From NCBI RefSeq assembly GCF_002866925.1, contig NZ_PKUQ01000031.1, positions 393,835-457,834 on the forward strand: DNA of 64,000 nt, written 5' to 3'. This document shows positions 36,614 through 45,681 of the stretch, piece after piece (the stretch's first letter is position 1; every line of letters starts with the position of its first letter). The stretch comes from Cohaesibacter celericrescens (lineage in GTDB: Bacteria > Pseudomonadota > Alphaproteobacteria > Rhizobiales > Cohaesibacteraceae). Under the pieces are notes generated by a model, which was given only the letters and a program-made list of their open reading frames with translations, ran no database searches and was not told the DNA's origin. A program made the translations under genes and the position numbers.

Positions 36614-37699
36614 TTAAGGCTGAAGCGCCTCGACCGGGTTTTGTGGCTTTTTGATGCGTGCACCTGTCACCTTATCGAACAAGGCCAGATCCTCAGATGC
36701 GAAGGAGAGGGTGATCGGCGTGCCGGGTGTGAAATCACTGCGCCCCGAGGCCCGCACGGTGATGGTTTCATCGGCGATCAGACAGTCGAGCATGGTGTCA
36801 GCGCCTAGAAATTCGACAGAAGAAATCGTGGCCTTCAGAGCCCCGTCTTCAGCCAGGTTGATAGCCTCGGGCCGCAGTCCGACAAGCAGAGTGCTGCTCG
36901 AACGTGATTGCAGATTTTGGCCCAGCGCGCCAAGAGCCGACGCGTCAAACAGGCTCATCGGTGGCGTGCCAATGAAACGCGCAGCAAATAGGGTACTTGG
37001 TTTGTCATAAAGCGCGCGCGGACTATCGACCTGTTCAACTTTTCCTTCGTTGAGTAGCACCACCTGATCGGCCATCGTAATGGCTTCGGCCTGATCGTGC
37101 GTCACATAAACCATGGTAAAACCGAGCTTTTGCTGCAAGGCGCGCAACTCAAGGCGCATTTCATGACGCAGCTTGGCATCCAGATTGGAGAGAGGTTCGT
37201 CCATTAAGCAGATTGAGCGCTCGGCGATCACCGCTCGCGCCAATGCGACGCGTTGTTGCTGGCCGCCGGACAATTCAGCAGGCTTGCGGCCCAGCAGCTT
37301 TTCCAGCCCCATCAGTTCGGCCACCGCCAGTAGTTTTTCTCCACGAGTGCGTTTGGGCTCTTTGCGGGTACGCAGCCCAAAAATGATATTTTCGGCCACA
37401 TCTAGATGCGGAAACAATGCATAGGATTGGAAGACCATCGACAAGTAGCGCTTGTCTGGTGAGCGGTGGGTGACATCCTCGTCACCGATATGCACCTTGC
37501 CTTCGGTTGCTTGCTCAAGCCCAGCGATGATGCGGAGTAAGGTGGACTTGCCACAACCAGAAGGCCCGAGCAAAGCGGTGAAAGAACCCGCCGGAATGGT
37601 GATGTCGACATTATCCAGAGCGCGGGTCTGTTCCCAGACCTTACTGATGCCATGCAACGCGATGGAGCGCCCATGATGGACCGGATGGATGATGCTCAT
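36614..37699 (-). CDS. CUT1 ABC transporter ATP-binding protein (UgpC/MalK-like)
   Basis: 361 residues with Walker A GPSGCGKST, Q-loop FQSYALFPHL, signature LSGGQQQRVALARA, Walker B ICLMDEPLSNLD, and a C-terminal TOBE domain. It powers the permease pair encoded downstream. Its ATG overlaps the stop of the DeoR regulator gene (ATGA). Confidence 0.94.
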   Translation of the reverse strand: MSIIHPVHHGRSIALHGISKVWEQTRALDNVDITIPAGSFTALLGPSGCGKSTLLRIIAGLEQATEGKVHIGDEDVTHRSPDKRYLSMVFQSYALFPHLDVAENIIFGLRTRKEPKRTRGEKLLAVAELMGLEKLLGRKPAELSGGQQQRVALARAVIAERSICLMDEPLSNLDAKLRHEMRLELRALQQKLGFTMVYVTHDQAEAITMADQVVLLNEGKVEQVDSPRALYDKPSTLFAARFIGTPPMSLFDASALGALGQNLQSRSSSTLLVGLRPEAINLAEDGALKATISSVEFLGADTMLDCLIADETITVRASGRSDFTPGTPITLSFASEDLALFDKVTGARIKKPQNPVEALQP

Positions 37700-38487
37700 A
37701 ACGCCTGCTCCTCTACCACCTTGCTTGGCACGGCAACGCTAACGCTGGCCAAGCCAAGCTTGTCTAAAAATTGTTGGGGAATGGCTTGGTCACAAAAAAT
37801 ATGGTCGACATCGGACAGGTGCCCGCCGCGTACGTCGGCCGTGCGGCCAAATTTGCTGTGGTCCATGACCAAATAGGACGTACGGCAATTTTTCAGAATG
37901 GCCCGCCGACTGCCGACTTCAGCTTCGGAAAAATCAAGTAAGCCGCCGTCCTGACTGACCCCCGCCACACCAAAAATACCAAAATCCACCTCGAAACGTT
38001 CAAAGAAAGCCTCCACCTCGGCCCCCAGAATGTCGCGGTCGCCAGAGCGAACCGAACCACCCGCTATGGTCACAGACCAGTCGTGGCGTCCACTTGCCTG
38101 CATGGCGATATTGAGATTGTTGGTGAAAATCTTGAGATTGGTCTTTTCCTGAAGCGCAGCAATGGCCATTTCCGGTGTCGTACCAATCGACAGGGCAATC
38201 GAGCTGCCGTCAGGGATATGCGCAGCCACTTGCAGCGCGATTTTGCGCTTGGCTGCCACATTCATAATTCGGCGCTTGGCATAAAGCAGGTTGCCGCTGA
38301 TTGGAGGGGCCTCTACACCACCCCAAACCCGGCGCAATTCCCCTTGCTCACACAGCGCATTCACATCGCGGCGAATGGTCTGGGTGGAGACACTGAAATG
38401 CTCCGACAGAGCGTCGATGGCACAAAAACCTGTCTCGGACACCGTCTTGATGATCTGCAACTGCCTGTCGCTATAGGTATCAATCAT
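37696..38487 (-). CDS. DeoR family transcriptional regulator of the transporter operon
   Basis: 263 residues. An N-terminal helix-turn-helix (RQLQIIKTVSETGFCAIDALSEHFSVSTQT region; IRRDVNALCEQGELRRVWGG) is followed by a sugar-phosphate-sensing domain (GSSIALSIGTTPEMA, LKIFTNNLNIA, GAEVEAFFERFEVDFGIFG). DeoR regulators usually repress carbohydrate operons and release when a phosphorylated sugar binds. It is the first gene of the operon and overlaps the ATP-binding gene, so it probably controls its own operon. Confidence 0.9.
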   Translation of the reverse strand: MIDTYSDRQLQIIKTVSETGFCAIDALSEHFSVSTQTIRRDVNALCEQGELRRVWGGVEAPPISGNLLYAKRRIMNVAAKRKIALQVAAHIPDGSSIALSIGTTPEMAIAALQEKTNLKIFTNNLNIAMQASGRHDWSVTIAGGSVRSGDRDILGAEVEAFFERFEVDFGIFGVAGVSQDGGLLDFSEAEVGSRRAILKNCRTSYLVMDHSKFGRTADVRGGHLSDVDHIFCDQAIPQQFLDKLGLASVSVAVPSKVVEEQAL

Positions 38488-38605
38488 CCCGCCACCAACT
38501 CACCTGCATTCGAACCATTCGCTGCAAGGTTTGCGCTTTGTCGAAGGCGGAAAATCTCAATCGCCTTCAGTGTTTGGCGGGAGACTAGGCGTGGATTGTT
38601 TCAGT

Positions 38606-38633
38606 CATTTGAATGTTTTGTGACATTCAAATG
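38606..38633. promoter_or_regulatory. Inverted repeat upstream of the DeoR operon, candidate operator
   Basis: CATTTGAATG (38606-38615) and CATTCAAATG (38624-38633), perfect 10-base arms with 8 bases between. It lies about 120 bases before the deoR start codon. The remaining gap to fbp (38488-38907) shows no gene. Confidence 0.4.
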
Positions 38634-38830
38634 AAATCGGTTTTTAGGCGAGGGAGCAACGGGGGCGAATAATATTTGGCTGAAACCTGCGGTTCATACC
38701 GATCCCTGATATAAGGATAGGAGCGAAGTTGCTTGCTGATGTTGAAATGAACATTAATAAATGAACGCAAAATAGTCGGCTTGAAAATCTGGAGACCTCT
38801 GATGCCGATGGTGTCTGGCTATGAAGTTGC

Positions 38831-38874
38831 AACGCACTCAAATCCGCGCTTTTATCCGGCGGTTTGAGTGCGTT
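38831..38874 (-). terminator. Hairpin after fbp
   Basis: AACGCACTCAAA (38831-38842) and TTTGAGTGCGTT (38863-38874), perfect 12-base arms with a 20-base loop that can itself pair. It starts 34 bases after the fbp stop. No clear T-run follows, so termination efficiency is uncertain. Confidence 0.6.
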
Positions 38875-38907
38875 TGAACAGTTCGAACAGGGGCAGGGCT
38901 TTGTTGA

Positions 38908-39909
38908 CTATTTGAAGTAGCTTTCGGCCATTTCTACTTCAGTTTTGCTGCCCAGGATGACGGGGGATCTTTGATGCAGCGTCTTGGGTTCAATATCAAG
39001 AATACGCTCAGTACCCGTTGAGGCTTTGCCTCCGGCTTGTTCGATGATGAATGCCATTGGGCTGACCTCATAGAGAAGGCGCAAGCGTCCGCCCAGTTCT
39101 CTATTGTTTGAGTCCACCGGATAAAGGAAAACACCACCTCGAACGAGAATGCGGTGTATTTCCGCCACCATCGAGGCAATCCAACGCATATTGAAGGGCC
39201 GCCCCCTTGGGCCATCTTTGCCTGCTATCAAGTCTTCAAAATAAAGCCGCACCGGATCGTCCCAAAGTTTGTAGCGGGATGCGTTGATCGCAAACTCACT
39301 GGTGTCCTCAGGGATGCGCAAGTCGGGATAGGTGAGGCGGAACTCGCCAGTTCCGGTCTGATGGGTGAAGCCATTCACACCTTGACCGAAGGTGAAGACA
39401 AAAGAGATGGACGGGCCATAAAGCGAGTAACCGGCGCAGATTTGTTCCGAGCCCTTGCGTAGCACCTGGGTTTCGTTGGTCTGATCGATGTCTTCTTTCA
39501 GTTCTATGATCGAAAAAATTGATCCGACCGATAAATTGACATCCAGATTTGATGAGCCGTCCAAGGGATCAAAATAAATCAGATAGTCGCCTTTTCTGGG
39601 ATTTTCCTTGATCCAAATGACTTCGTCAACTTCTTCGGAAATGAGTGCGGCGACGCGAGAGCAATTGGTGCAATGATTGATAAAGGCATCATTGGCGATC
39701 ACATCAAGTTTCTTTTGGGTTTCCCCTTGGATGTTTGTACTGCTCATTGCTCCAAGGTTTTGAAACAACGCGCCTCTTCTAACTTGATGAGACACGATGC
39801 GGCAGGTTGTTGCTAAATCTTCCAGCAACAACACCAAGTCCAGATCCAATCCATGAAGCTTGGCTTCATTGAGGAGAAACTGTCGCAAAGTGATGTGTGA
39901 AACGTTCAT
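38908..39909 (-). CDS. fbp: Fructose-1,6-bisphosphatase class I
   Basis: 333 residues. The metal site appears as LISEEVDEVIW and DPLDGSSNLDVNLSVGSIFSI (catalytic DPLDGSSN), and the substrate region as GGVFLYPVDSNN and YEVSPMAFIIEQAGGKAS. It removes the 1-phosphate in gluconeogenesis. The ATG at 39909 (MNVSHITLRQFLLNE) is preferred over 39966 because the family starts there. It stands alone with its own terminator. Confidence 0.94.
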   Translation of the reverse strand: MNVSHITLRQFLLNEAKLHGLDLDLVLLLEDLATTCRIVSHQVRRGALFQNLGAMSSTNIQGETQKKLDVIANDAFINHCTNCSRVAALISEEVDEVIWIKENPRKGDYLIYFDPLDGSSNLDVNLSVGSIFSIIELKEDIDQTNETQVLRKGSEQICAGYSLYGPSISFVFTFGQGVNGFTHQTGTGEFRLTYPDLRIPEDTSEFAINASRYKLWDDPVRLYFEDLIAGKDGPRGRPFNMRWIASMVAEIHRILVRGGVFLYPVDSNNRELGGRLRLLYEVSPMAFIIEQAGGKASTGTERILDIEPKTLHQRSPVILGSKTEVEMAESYFK

Positions 39910-40278
39910 TTTAATCTTCTTTCTGGATATCCAATTGTTGGGTTCTGATTGGCTCGCAGATTTCAAGATTCAGCGCGTCAAGGTTCCTTTTACATAGCCT
40001 ATGTTAGAACAACAAAGGATCGAAATGTAAGCAGGAACAGGCGAAATAACGCGAAGCGGAAACTAAAGTTGAATTTTTTTCTTTGTTTCAGGCACTTTAG
40101 AGGCGGTTGGAAGCCAGGGGTTGATTTTATTGGTTGCTGTTTACTAAGCGCATCAACTGTTGCGGATGATGATGGCAAAAGCGCTTGGTGACAGGCACAC
40201 CTGAGATCTGTCTGAGCAATCATGCGCTGCAATAAGCACGGAAAAATAAGGCTGATGGGGCCTCAAATCAGGTATATT
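39910..40278. other. Intergenic region upstream of fbp
   Basis: No gene supported. It must contain the fbp promoter on the minus strand; I cannot name a clear box. The right end borders the hairpin behind the chemotaxis gene. Confidence 0.5.
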
Positions 40279-40307
40279 GGACATTGCCACTGAATGCGGC
40301 AATGTCC
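40279..40307 (-). terminator. Hairpin after the chemoreceptor gene
   Basis: GGACATTGCC (40279-40288) and GGCAATGTCC (40298-40307), perfect 10-base arms, 15 bases after the chemoreceptor stop. The downstream T-run is weak. Confidence 0.6.
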
Positions 40308-40322
40308 ATTTGAAGAGATATC

Positions 40323-42428
40323 TTAGCCAACGGCCTTAACATTACTCAAGAATGCCTGTACGCCAGCCTTGAGGTTTTGGGCTTCTTGTTGCAGTTCCTG
40401 CGCCGATTTGTTGACCTGTCGTGCGGCTCCCCCTGTCTCACGTGCTGACGTTGACACGCCGGTAATATTGTCCGTCACTTCTTGTGTTCCGGAAGAGGCT
40501 TCTTGGATGTTATGAGCGATTTCTTTTGTCGCTTGACCCTGCTGTTGCACGGCGTCAGAGATCGCATTGGATATCTGGTTCATTTTATCAATGGTCGCCG
40601 CGATTGTCCGAATTGCTGCTACGGCACCGTTGGTTTCCGTTTGCACAGCTTGAATTTGCTGCGAGATTTCATCGGTTGCTTTTGAGGTTTGCGTCGCCAG
40701 TTCTTTAACCTCTGCTGCAACAACGGCAAATCCCCGGCCCGCCTCGCCAGCACGTGCCGCCTCGATGGTGGCGTTCAGCGCCAACAAGTTGGTTTGTTCT
40801 GCGATATCAGTAATCAATCGCACTACTTCGCCGATGCGACCGGCTGCAGCTGTCAAACCTTCAATCTTATCATTTGTCTCGCGGGCCTGCTCAACTGCAT
40901 CAACGGCAATTTTGTTGGAGTCCGAGACTTGTCGGTCAATCTCATTGACGGATGTGAACAATTCTTCGGCAGCTGCAGCAACGGTTCGCACATTGGCCGA
41001 AGCTTGTTCAGAAGCAGCCGCAACCGCATTGCTTCGTTCGGAGGTGTTATCGGCACCCAGAGAAAGCGTCTCTGCCGTTTGATTGAGATCGGTGACCAGT
41101 TTGGATACCGAGTCGAGCAATCCTGATACCGTGTGATCAAAGTCACTGGTAAAGATTTGCATTTGATCGGCTCGTTTGATGCGGTCATTTTGTTCTTGTT
41201 CTTGAATGCGTGAAAGATTTTCAGCTTGCTGTGATTTTTCTCTGAACACTTCAAGGGCTTTGTTTATTTCACCGACCTCATCATTGCGGTCAAGGTAACT
41301 TAAGGGTTCGTCATATTTGCGAGCAATCAAGGCCTTGATGCTTTCGATGGTGGTGGCCATCGGTTTGCGAATGACGGAACGACCAACAAGGTAGAGCGCT
41401 GCAGCAACTGCAAGCAGCAAGCAAAGCCCAACCAGAGCGACCGTAAGAATCATATCATTGCTGGCTGCAGATAGAGTGGAAACTGGCACATTAACAACAA
41501 TTGCTAACGCCGAGCCGCTGTCGCCAAAATGAACCGGTTGAATGATGCGCAGCACGTCAGTTTGTAAGCTGTTTGAGTAGCCATAATATTCGTAATTGGT
41601 GCCTGCCTTAACTGCGGCCAAAAGATCGGATTTGTGGGCAAGGTCAATCTCTGAGCGGGCTGTGTCCCAGTCTTTCCCCAACAGCTTGGCATCGCTATGG
41701 GCCAGCCATTTGCCCCCTTGGGAGATCAAGTGAATGGATCCTGTCTCCAGTGGTTTAATAGCAGCCAAATCATTGGAAAGAGAGTTCAGGATAAGATCAC
41801 TCCCGGCAACCCCAATTGTTTTGCCACTCGCATCTTTGATTGGGATAGACATTGAAATACCAAGAACGGTTTTGTCACCCATCGCCCAGCTATATGGTTC
41901 ACCTATAAAATCTCTACCCGTTTCATAGGCAGTCTGAAACCATGCTTCAGGTTTGTCTTTGATGTCGACTTTGGTTGTGGCCTGAGCTCCAATGCTGCCG
42001 TCTGGATTTCGGAAGTAATAAGGGCGCCATTGCCCTGTTTCGTCATGTGTCTCGGTGTTGACGTATTCTGCATCTTTGCCATCAACCTGATCATTGAGAA
42101 CGACCCCCCAGGTTCCTGATAATTTTGTGTCTTCAACAAGGGTGTTGTGCAGGATCCTTGACCAGACTTTGCGATCCGCCACGCCTGAGGCCTTTAAGCT
42201 ATCAAGGGTTTTCGTAAGCTGTCGTGCGGCGCTCAATCCGTGTTCTAGTGTCAATTTGACATTTGCGGCCTGCGTATTTGCGACCGCCTTTGCCTGTTCA
42301 ACGGAAAGCGTTTTTGTAACATTCGCACTTTGCCAACCAATAACTGTGATCCCCAATATTAGCACCAATGTCAGGGAGCTAATGCTCGCGATCAACATTT
42401 TGGTTGTGATTTTCAGTTGCTTGAACAT
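40323..42428 (-). CDS. Methyl-accepting chemotaxis protein with periplasmic Cache-type sensor
   Basis: 701 residues. It has an N-terminal membrane helix ([22 protein letters not shown]), a periplasmic dCache-like sensor of about 300 residues ([45 protein letters not shown]), a second helix ([22 protein letters not shown]), HAMP, then the signalling domain with the hairpin tip [19 protein letters not shown]. The ATG at 42428 is chosen for its upstream AGGAGA. dCache sensors bind small molecules such as amino acids or organic acids; the ligand is unknown. Orphan location near a flagellar cluster. Confidence 0.94.
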   Translation of the reverse strand: MFKQLKITTKMLIASISSLTLVLILGITVIGWQSANVTKTLSVEQAKAVANTQAANVKLTLEHGLSAARQLTKTLDSLKASGVADRKVWSRILHNTLVEDTKLSGTWGVVLNDQVDGKDAEYVNTETHDETGQWRPYYFRNPDGSIGAQATTKVDIKDKPEAWFQTAYETGRDFIGEPYSWAMGDKTVLGISMSIPIKDASGKTIGVAGSDLILNSLSNDLAAIKPLETGSIHLISQGGKWLAHSDAKLLGKDWDTARSEIDLAHKSDLLAAVKAGTNYEYYGYSNSLQTDVLRIIQPVHFGDSGSALAIVVNVPVSTLSAASNDMILTVALVGLCLLLAVAAALYLVGRSVIRKPMATTIESIKALIARKYDEPLSYLDRNDEVGEINKALEVFREKSQQAENLSRIQEQEQNDRIKRADQMQIFTSDFDHTVSGLLDSVSKLVTDLNQTAETLSLGADNTSERSNAVAAASEQASANVRTVAAAAEELFTSVNEIDRQVSDSNKIAVDAVEQARETNDKIEGLTAAAGRIGEVVRLITDIAEQTNLLALNATIEAARAGEAGRGFAVVAAEVKELATQTSKATDEISQQIQAVQTETNGAVAAIRTIAATIDKMNQISNAISDAVQQQGQATKEIAHNIQEASSGTQEVTDNITGVSTSARETGGAARQVNKSAQELQQEAQNLKAGVQAFLSNVKAVG

Positions 42429-43598
42429 GACAGATCTCTCCTGCGGATCATTGCTGGTCAAACTGCATTCAAATTTGCGGGTTTGGAATGACATGCAGTT
42501 GCAATTTAAAATATTCAAAATTGATTAATAATATTTTACAGATACATATCTGGATTAAGGTGTTGGGGAAAATACGTAGTAATCGGTACATTTTTATATT
42601 TGTTTGTTTAATTTGTAAGTATTAACTCGAATTTTTGATCTATTTATAAATGATGATCCGTGTGTTTTATAATTAAAATGGCGGGAACATGGTATGTAAT
42701 TCCGAGTTTCCTCAAGTTATTATGATTTATTTTTGTTGATTGCTTGTGCGAATCTTAAGAGTATCGTGTTCGGGATTTTTTATAGATCTTGACCCGTTTT
42801 CAACTAAATAAATCAGGAATGGAGGAAGCGCGCGGCGTGCAAAAGCTTGAAGGAACTATTGTTAGTAGGCACCTGGATATTTTAAATTGCCAATGGACCA
42901 CCGGTGTGGCTGTGGACAAGGCGCGAGGAGCGGGCTTTTTGCCGCCGCGGATGGCAATAAATACGCTCTCGAAATCTTTCTGATGATGTCTATTGTTGCC
43001 GAGCGATTAGGCGTCATCAGCGTCGTCGGGAATTGCCAAAGTAAGCTTTCAAAAGAGATGATTCATGCTTAATATCATTTCCGTTGTTGCAATATTGTAT
43101 ATTTCAGTCTAATTCTGGATTTATTAAGCATTAATAATTGGATGGGTGCGTGTTGATCTTGGTGGTTGGTTTAAAGTATATTTTTGTTGAATAATTATTT
43201 TTGATTTAAATAGATTGTAAACACTAATTAATATTACTCATTATTATTTAGTATAAAAAATTTATATTTTACTTGTTAAAAATTTTTAGTATTAAAATAT
43301 ATTGTTTAAATCACGATATATTTTTAATGAGCTATTTTTAATTGTAATTTTGTTTTATTGAATTTTTAAAATACATGATATTGAAACTATATAATAAAGC
43401 ATTGCTATCATTTTCATTTGGTTGAATGCAGCTAGGCATATATTTCCCAGTTGTGGGAAATATATGCCTAGAAAAATGCAGAAATAGACAGAAAAAAAAC
43501 TCATAGTTACACGCCAGAAACCGTTCGCTACAACGTTAAAGATATAGAGCACCTTTCTATAGGTCGACATGTGGCCCCGGAACATAATGGATTGAACG
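42429..43598. other. AT-rich gene-poor region
   Basis: About 1.2 kb without a convincing gene, clearly richer in A and T than its surroundings, especially 43080-43400. Two short overlapping plus-strand frames near 42789-43072 have no ribosome binding site or recognised product and may be a decayed gene. A perfect 18-bp inverted repeat lies at 43432-43471. Confidence 0.6.
43432..43471. repeat. Perfect 18-bp inverted repeat before the ECF sigma gene
   Basis: CTAGGCATATATTTCCCA (43432-43449), loop GTTG, TGGGAAATATATGCCTAG (43454-43471). No T-run follows on either strand, so it is not an ordinary terminator. It lies 128 bases before the sigma factor start codon. Confidence 0.75.
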
Positions 43599-44255
43599 AT
43601 GAGCAATGCAACGATGGTATGTATCTCACAATCGGACATATCAACCCCGGAAAGCACGCAGGCAAAATCGCTGCAGGCACAAGATTTGAGCGCGTTGTCG
43701 GATGATGAATTGCTCGGTTTGATCGCTATGGGACAGGAAGTGGCTTTTCAAGCGCTGGTTGCGCGGCATATAGATCGCGGATATGCCGTCGCCTATCGAA
43801 TATTGCATAACGGGTCTGATGCCGAAGATGTTTTGCAGGATGCGTTTTTGCAGGTCTGGACGCGGCGTGACAATTGGAAGTCCGGACAAGCCAAATTTTC
43901 TACTTGGCTGTTTCGCGTTGTCACCAATCGCTGCATTGATCATTTGCGCAAGAACAAAGCAACCGCGCTGGATGAAATTCCGGAACCGAAAGATGGAAAA
44001 TTAAGTCAGTCCAAAATTTTGGAGATGCGCGAGGGACTTGAATTGTTGGAAGATGCCGTCGCCAAACTGCCAGACCAGCAACGCATCGCGCTTGTTTTTT
44101 CTTATTATGAAAATATGAGCAATCGTGAAATTGCAAAAATCATGGATACCAGCGTTTCTGCGGTTGAATCTCTGTTAAAGAGAGGAAAACAGAAGCTTCG
44201 TATCATCCTGAAAAACGATAGCCGCGATATATTATCTTTGTTTACTCAAGGTTAA
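43599..44255 (+). CDS. ECF-type RNA polymerase sigma factor
   Basis: 218 residues. Region 2 is visible as AFQALVARHIDRGYAVAYRIL, DAEDVLQDAFLQVW and WLFRVVTNRCIDHLRK; region 4 as LPDQQRIALVFSYYENMSNREIAKIMDTS and AVESLLKRGKQKLR. ECF factors redirect RNA polymerase, usually under an anti-sigma factor. No anti-sigma gene follows directly; flagellin does, 132 bases downstream on the same strand. A small anti-sigma-like gene is found at 47892, on the far side of flagellin, fliD and fliS. Confidence 0.93.
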   Translation: MSNATMVCISQSDISTPESTQAKSLQAQDLSALSDDELLGLIAMGQEVAFQALVARHIDRGYAVAYRILHNGSDAEDVLQDAFLQVWTRRDNWKSGQAKFSTWLFRVVTNRCIDHLRKNKATALDEIPEPKDGKLSQSKILEMREGLELLEDAVAKLPDQQRIALVFSYYENMSNREIAKIMDTSVSAVESLLKRGKQKLRIILKNDSRDILSLFTQG

Positions 44256-44284
44256 TGCGCACGTTAAAATGTATAAATAAATCT

Positions 44285-44294
44285 CGCCTGATTT
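44285..44294 (+). promoter_or_regulatory. Shared 10-base motif upstream of flagellin
   Basis: CGCCTGATTT, preceded by TGTATAAATAAATCT. The same ten bases, also preceded by a TGTAT and AT-rich stretch, occur before flgD at 48340-48349. Both stand about 95-110 bases before the start codon, so this may be a common regulatory element of the flagellar units. Confidence 0.35.
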
Positions 44295-44387
44295 GGGCGC
44301 GTCGCTCCGTTTGAGAATTAAGGCGTGAAGGAACACGCCACCGCACCTGTAAGTGGGGCGGAGTTCGTTTAGTTCAGGAGTTCGACT

Positions 44388-45551
44388 ATGCCCGTCATTT
44401 CCACCAATACTGCCGCAAACACTGCGGTCCGTTTCTTGAATATCAACGCAACCGAGCAATCCAGCTCACTTGCCAAACTGGCCAGTGGATCCAGCATCAA
44501 CAAGGCGTCCGATGATGCTGCTGGCCTCGCGATTGCGACCCGTATTTCTTCCGATGTTGCCGCATTGGAACAGGCTTCCACCAACGCTTCCCACGGTATT
44601 TCGGTTCTTCAGACCGCAGATGGCGGTGCTTCAAACGTCAGTGACATTCTTGAGCGCATGAAAGTTCTGGCGTCTCAATCAGCATCCGGTACCGTGACCG
44701 ACACTGAACGTACCTACATTCAGGCTGAGTTTGACGAACTGCAGGAAGAGATCGATGGCATCTCTCAGAGCACGCGCTACAATGGACAAAGCTTGCTCGA
44801 TGGTACCAGTGATTTTGCCGAAGATATCACAGAAACAGCAGCAGTGGCGACCGGTGCTACAGCTGATCTCACAACCACTGCCGGCGATACGGGTACGATT
44901 TCCATCAATGGTGTTGATGTTACACTCTTGAACGCTGATACAACCTACACCGTCGATGAAATGGTTGCTGACATCAACGCCGAGAGTGCTACTACGGGCG
45001 TCACAGCCTCTAACGAGAGCGGTACATTGACGCTCACAAGCACGGTAGAGGGCAGTGACGCAGAAATTACACTGGCCGATGGTTCCGGCACTCTGGATTT
45101 GTCTTCTTTGGGTCTGACTGCGGGCACGACCAATGGCACAACGGTCGAAGAAGCTGGATCTGGCGCTGATATCATCGTTGGTTCGGATGCGACAGATACA
45201 ATCAATCTGTCCGTTGTTTCCTTAACGACCTCCTCCTTGGGGGTCGATACTCTTGATATTTCAACGCAGGCAGGTGCGACCACTGCTCTGACTGCTCTGG
45301 ATGACGCGATCGACCAGGTCTCATCAGCCCGTGCTGAAATGGGTGCGATTATGTCTCGTTTTGAGTTCCGTTCAGCTCAGATTGATACCAGTGTTGAAAA
45401 TCTGGATTCAGCCAAATCGGCGATCGAAGACGTTGATATCGCCAAAGAGCAGGCAGCTTTGTCCGCTTCCAGCGTTAAGGTTCAGGCCGCGGTTGCAGCC
45501 GCCACTCAGGCAAACGAAATGCCTGAAAATCTTCTGAGCCTCATACGATAA
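44388..45551 (+). CDS. Flagellin
   Basis: 387 residues. The conserved N-terminal D0/D1 region (NTAANTAVRFLNINATEQSSSLAKLASG split: SSLAKLASGSSINKASDDAAGLAIATR, ISVLQTADGG) and C-terminal D1/D0 region (ARAEMGAIMSRFEFRS, ANEMPENLLSLIR) frame an Asp/Thr-rich variable centre with a flagellin_IN-like motif (TISINGVDVTLL). It forms the filament after export by the flagellar machine. AGGAG lies seven bases before the ATG. Confidence 0.95.
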   Translation: MPVISTNTAANTAVRFLNINATEQSSSLAKLASGSSINKASDDAAGLAIATRISSDVAALEQASTNASHGISVLQTADGGASNVSDILERMKVLASQSASGTVTDTERTYIQAEFDELQEEIDGISQSTRYNGQSLLDGTSDFAEDITETAAVATGATADLTTTAGDTGTISINGVDVTLLNADTTYTVDEMVADINAESATTGVTASNESGTLTLTSTVEGSDAEITLADGSGTLDLSSLGLTAGTTNGTTVEEAGSGADIIVGSDATDTINLSVVSLTTSSLGVDTLDISTQAGATTALTALDDAIDQVSSARAEMGAIMSRFEFRSAQIDTSVENLDSAKSAIEDVDIAKEQAALSASSVKVQAAVAAATQANEMPENLLSLIR

Positions 45552-45681
45552 CCAGCGCAGCCATGGGCCGCAATGATCATGAAATACCCGTCACAATCGT
45601 GGGATGATCTTGCGGTCCTGGCGAGCCGTCTGGCTGGGCAGATCAAACCCTTTTACATCATCACCGAACGGGAGTTGTTGA

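Noticed and set aside
42789..43072. Two overlapping short plus-strand frames in the AT-rich gap
   Set aside because: No ribosome binding site or known product; a decayed gene is possible but cannot be supported.
43355..43657. Hydrophobic 100-aa minus-strand frame before the ECF gene
   Set aside because: It overlaps the sigma start in antisense and spans the 18-bp inverted repeat; hydrophobicity follows from AT richness.
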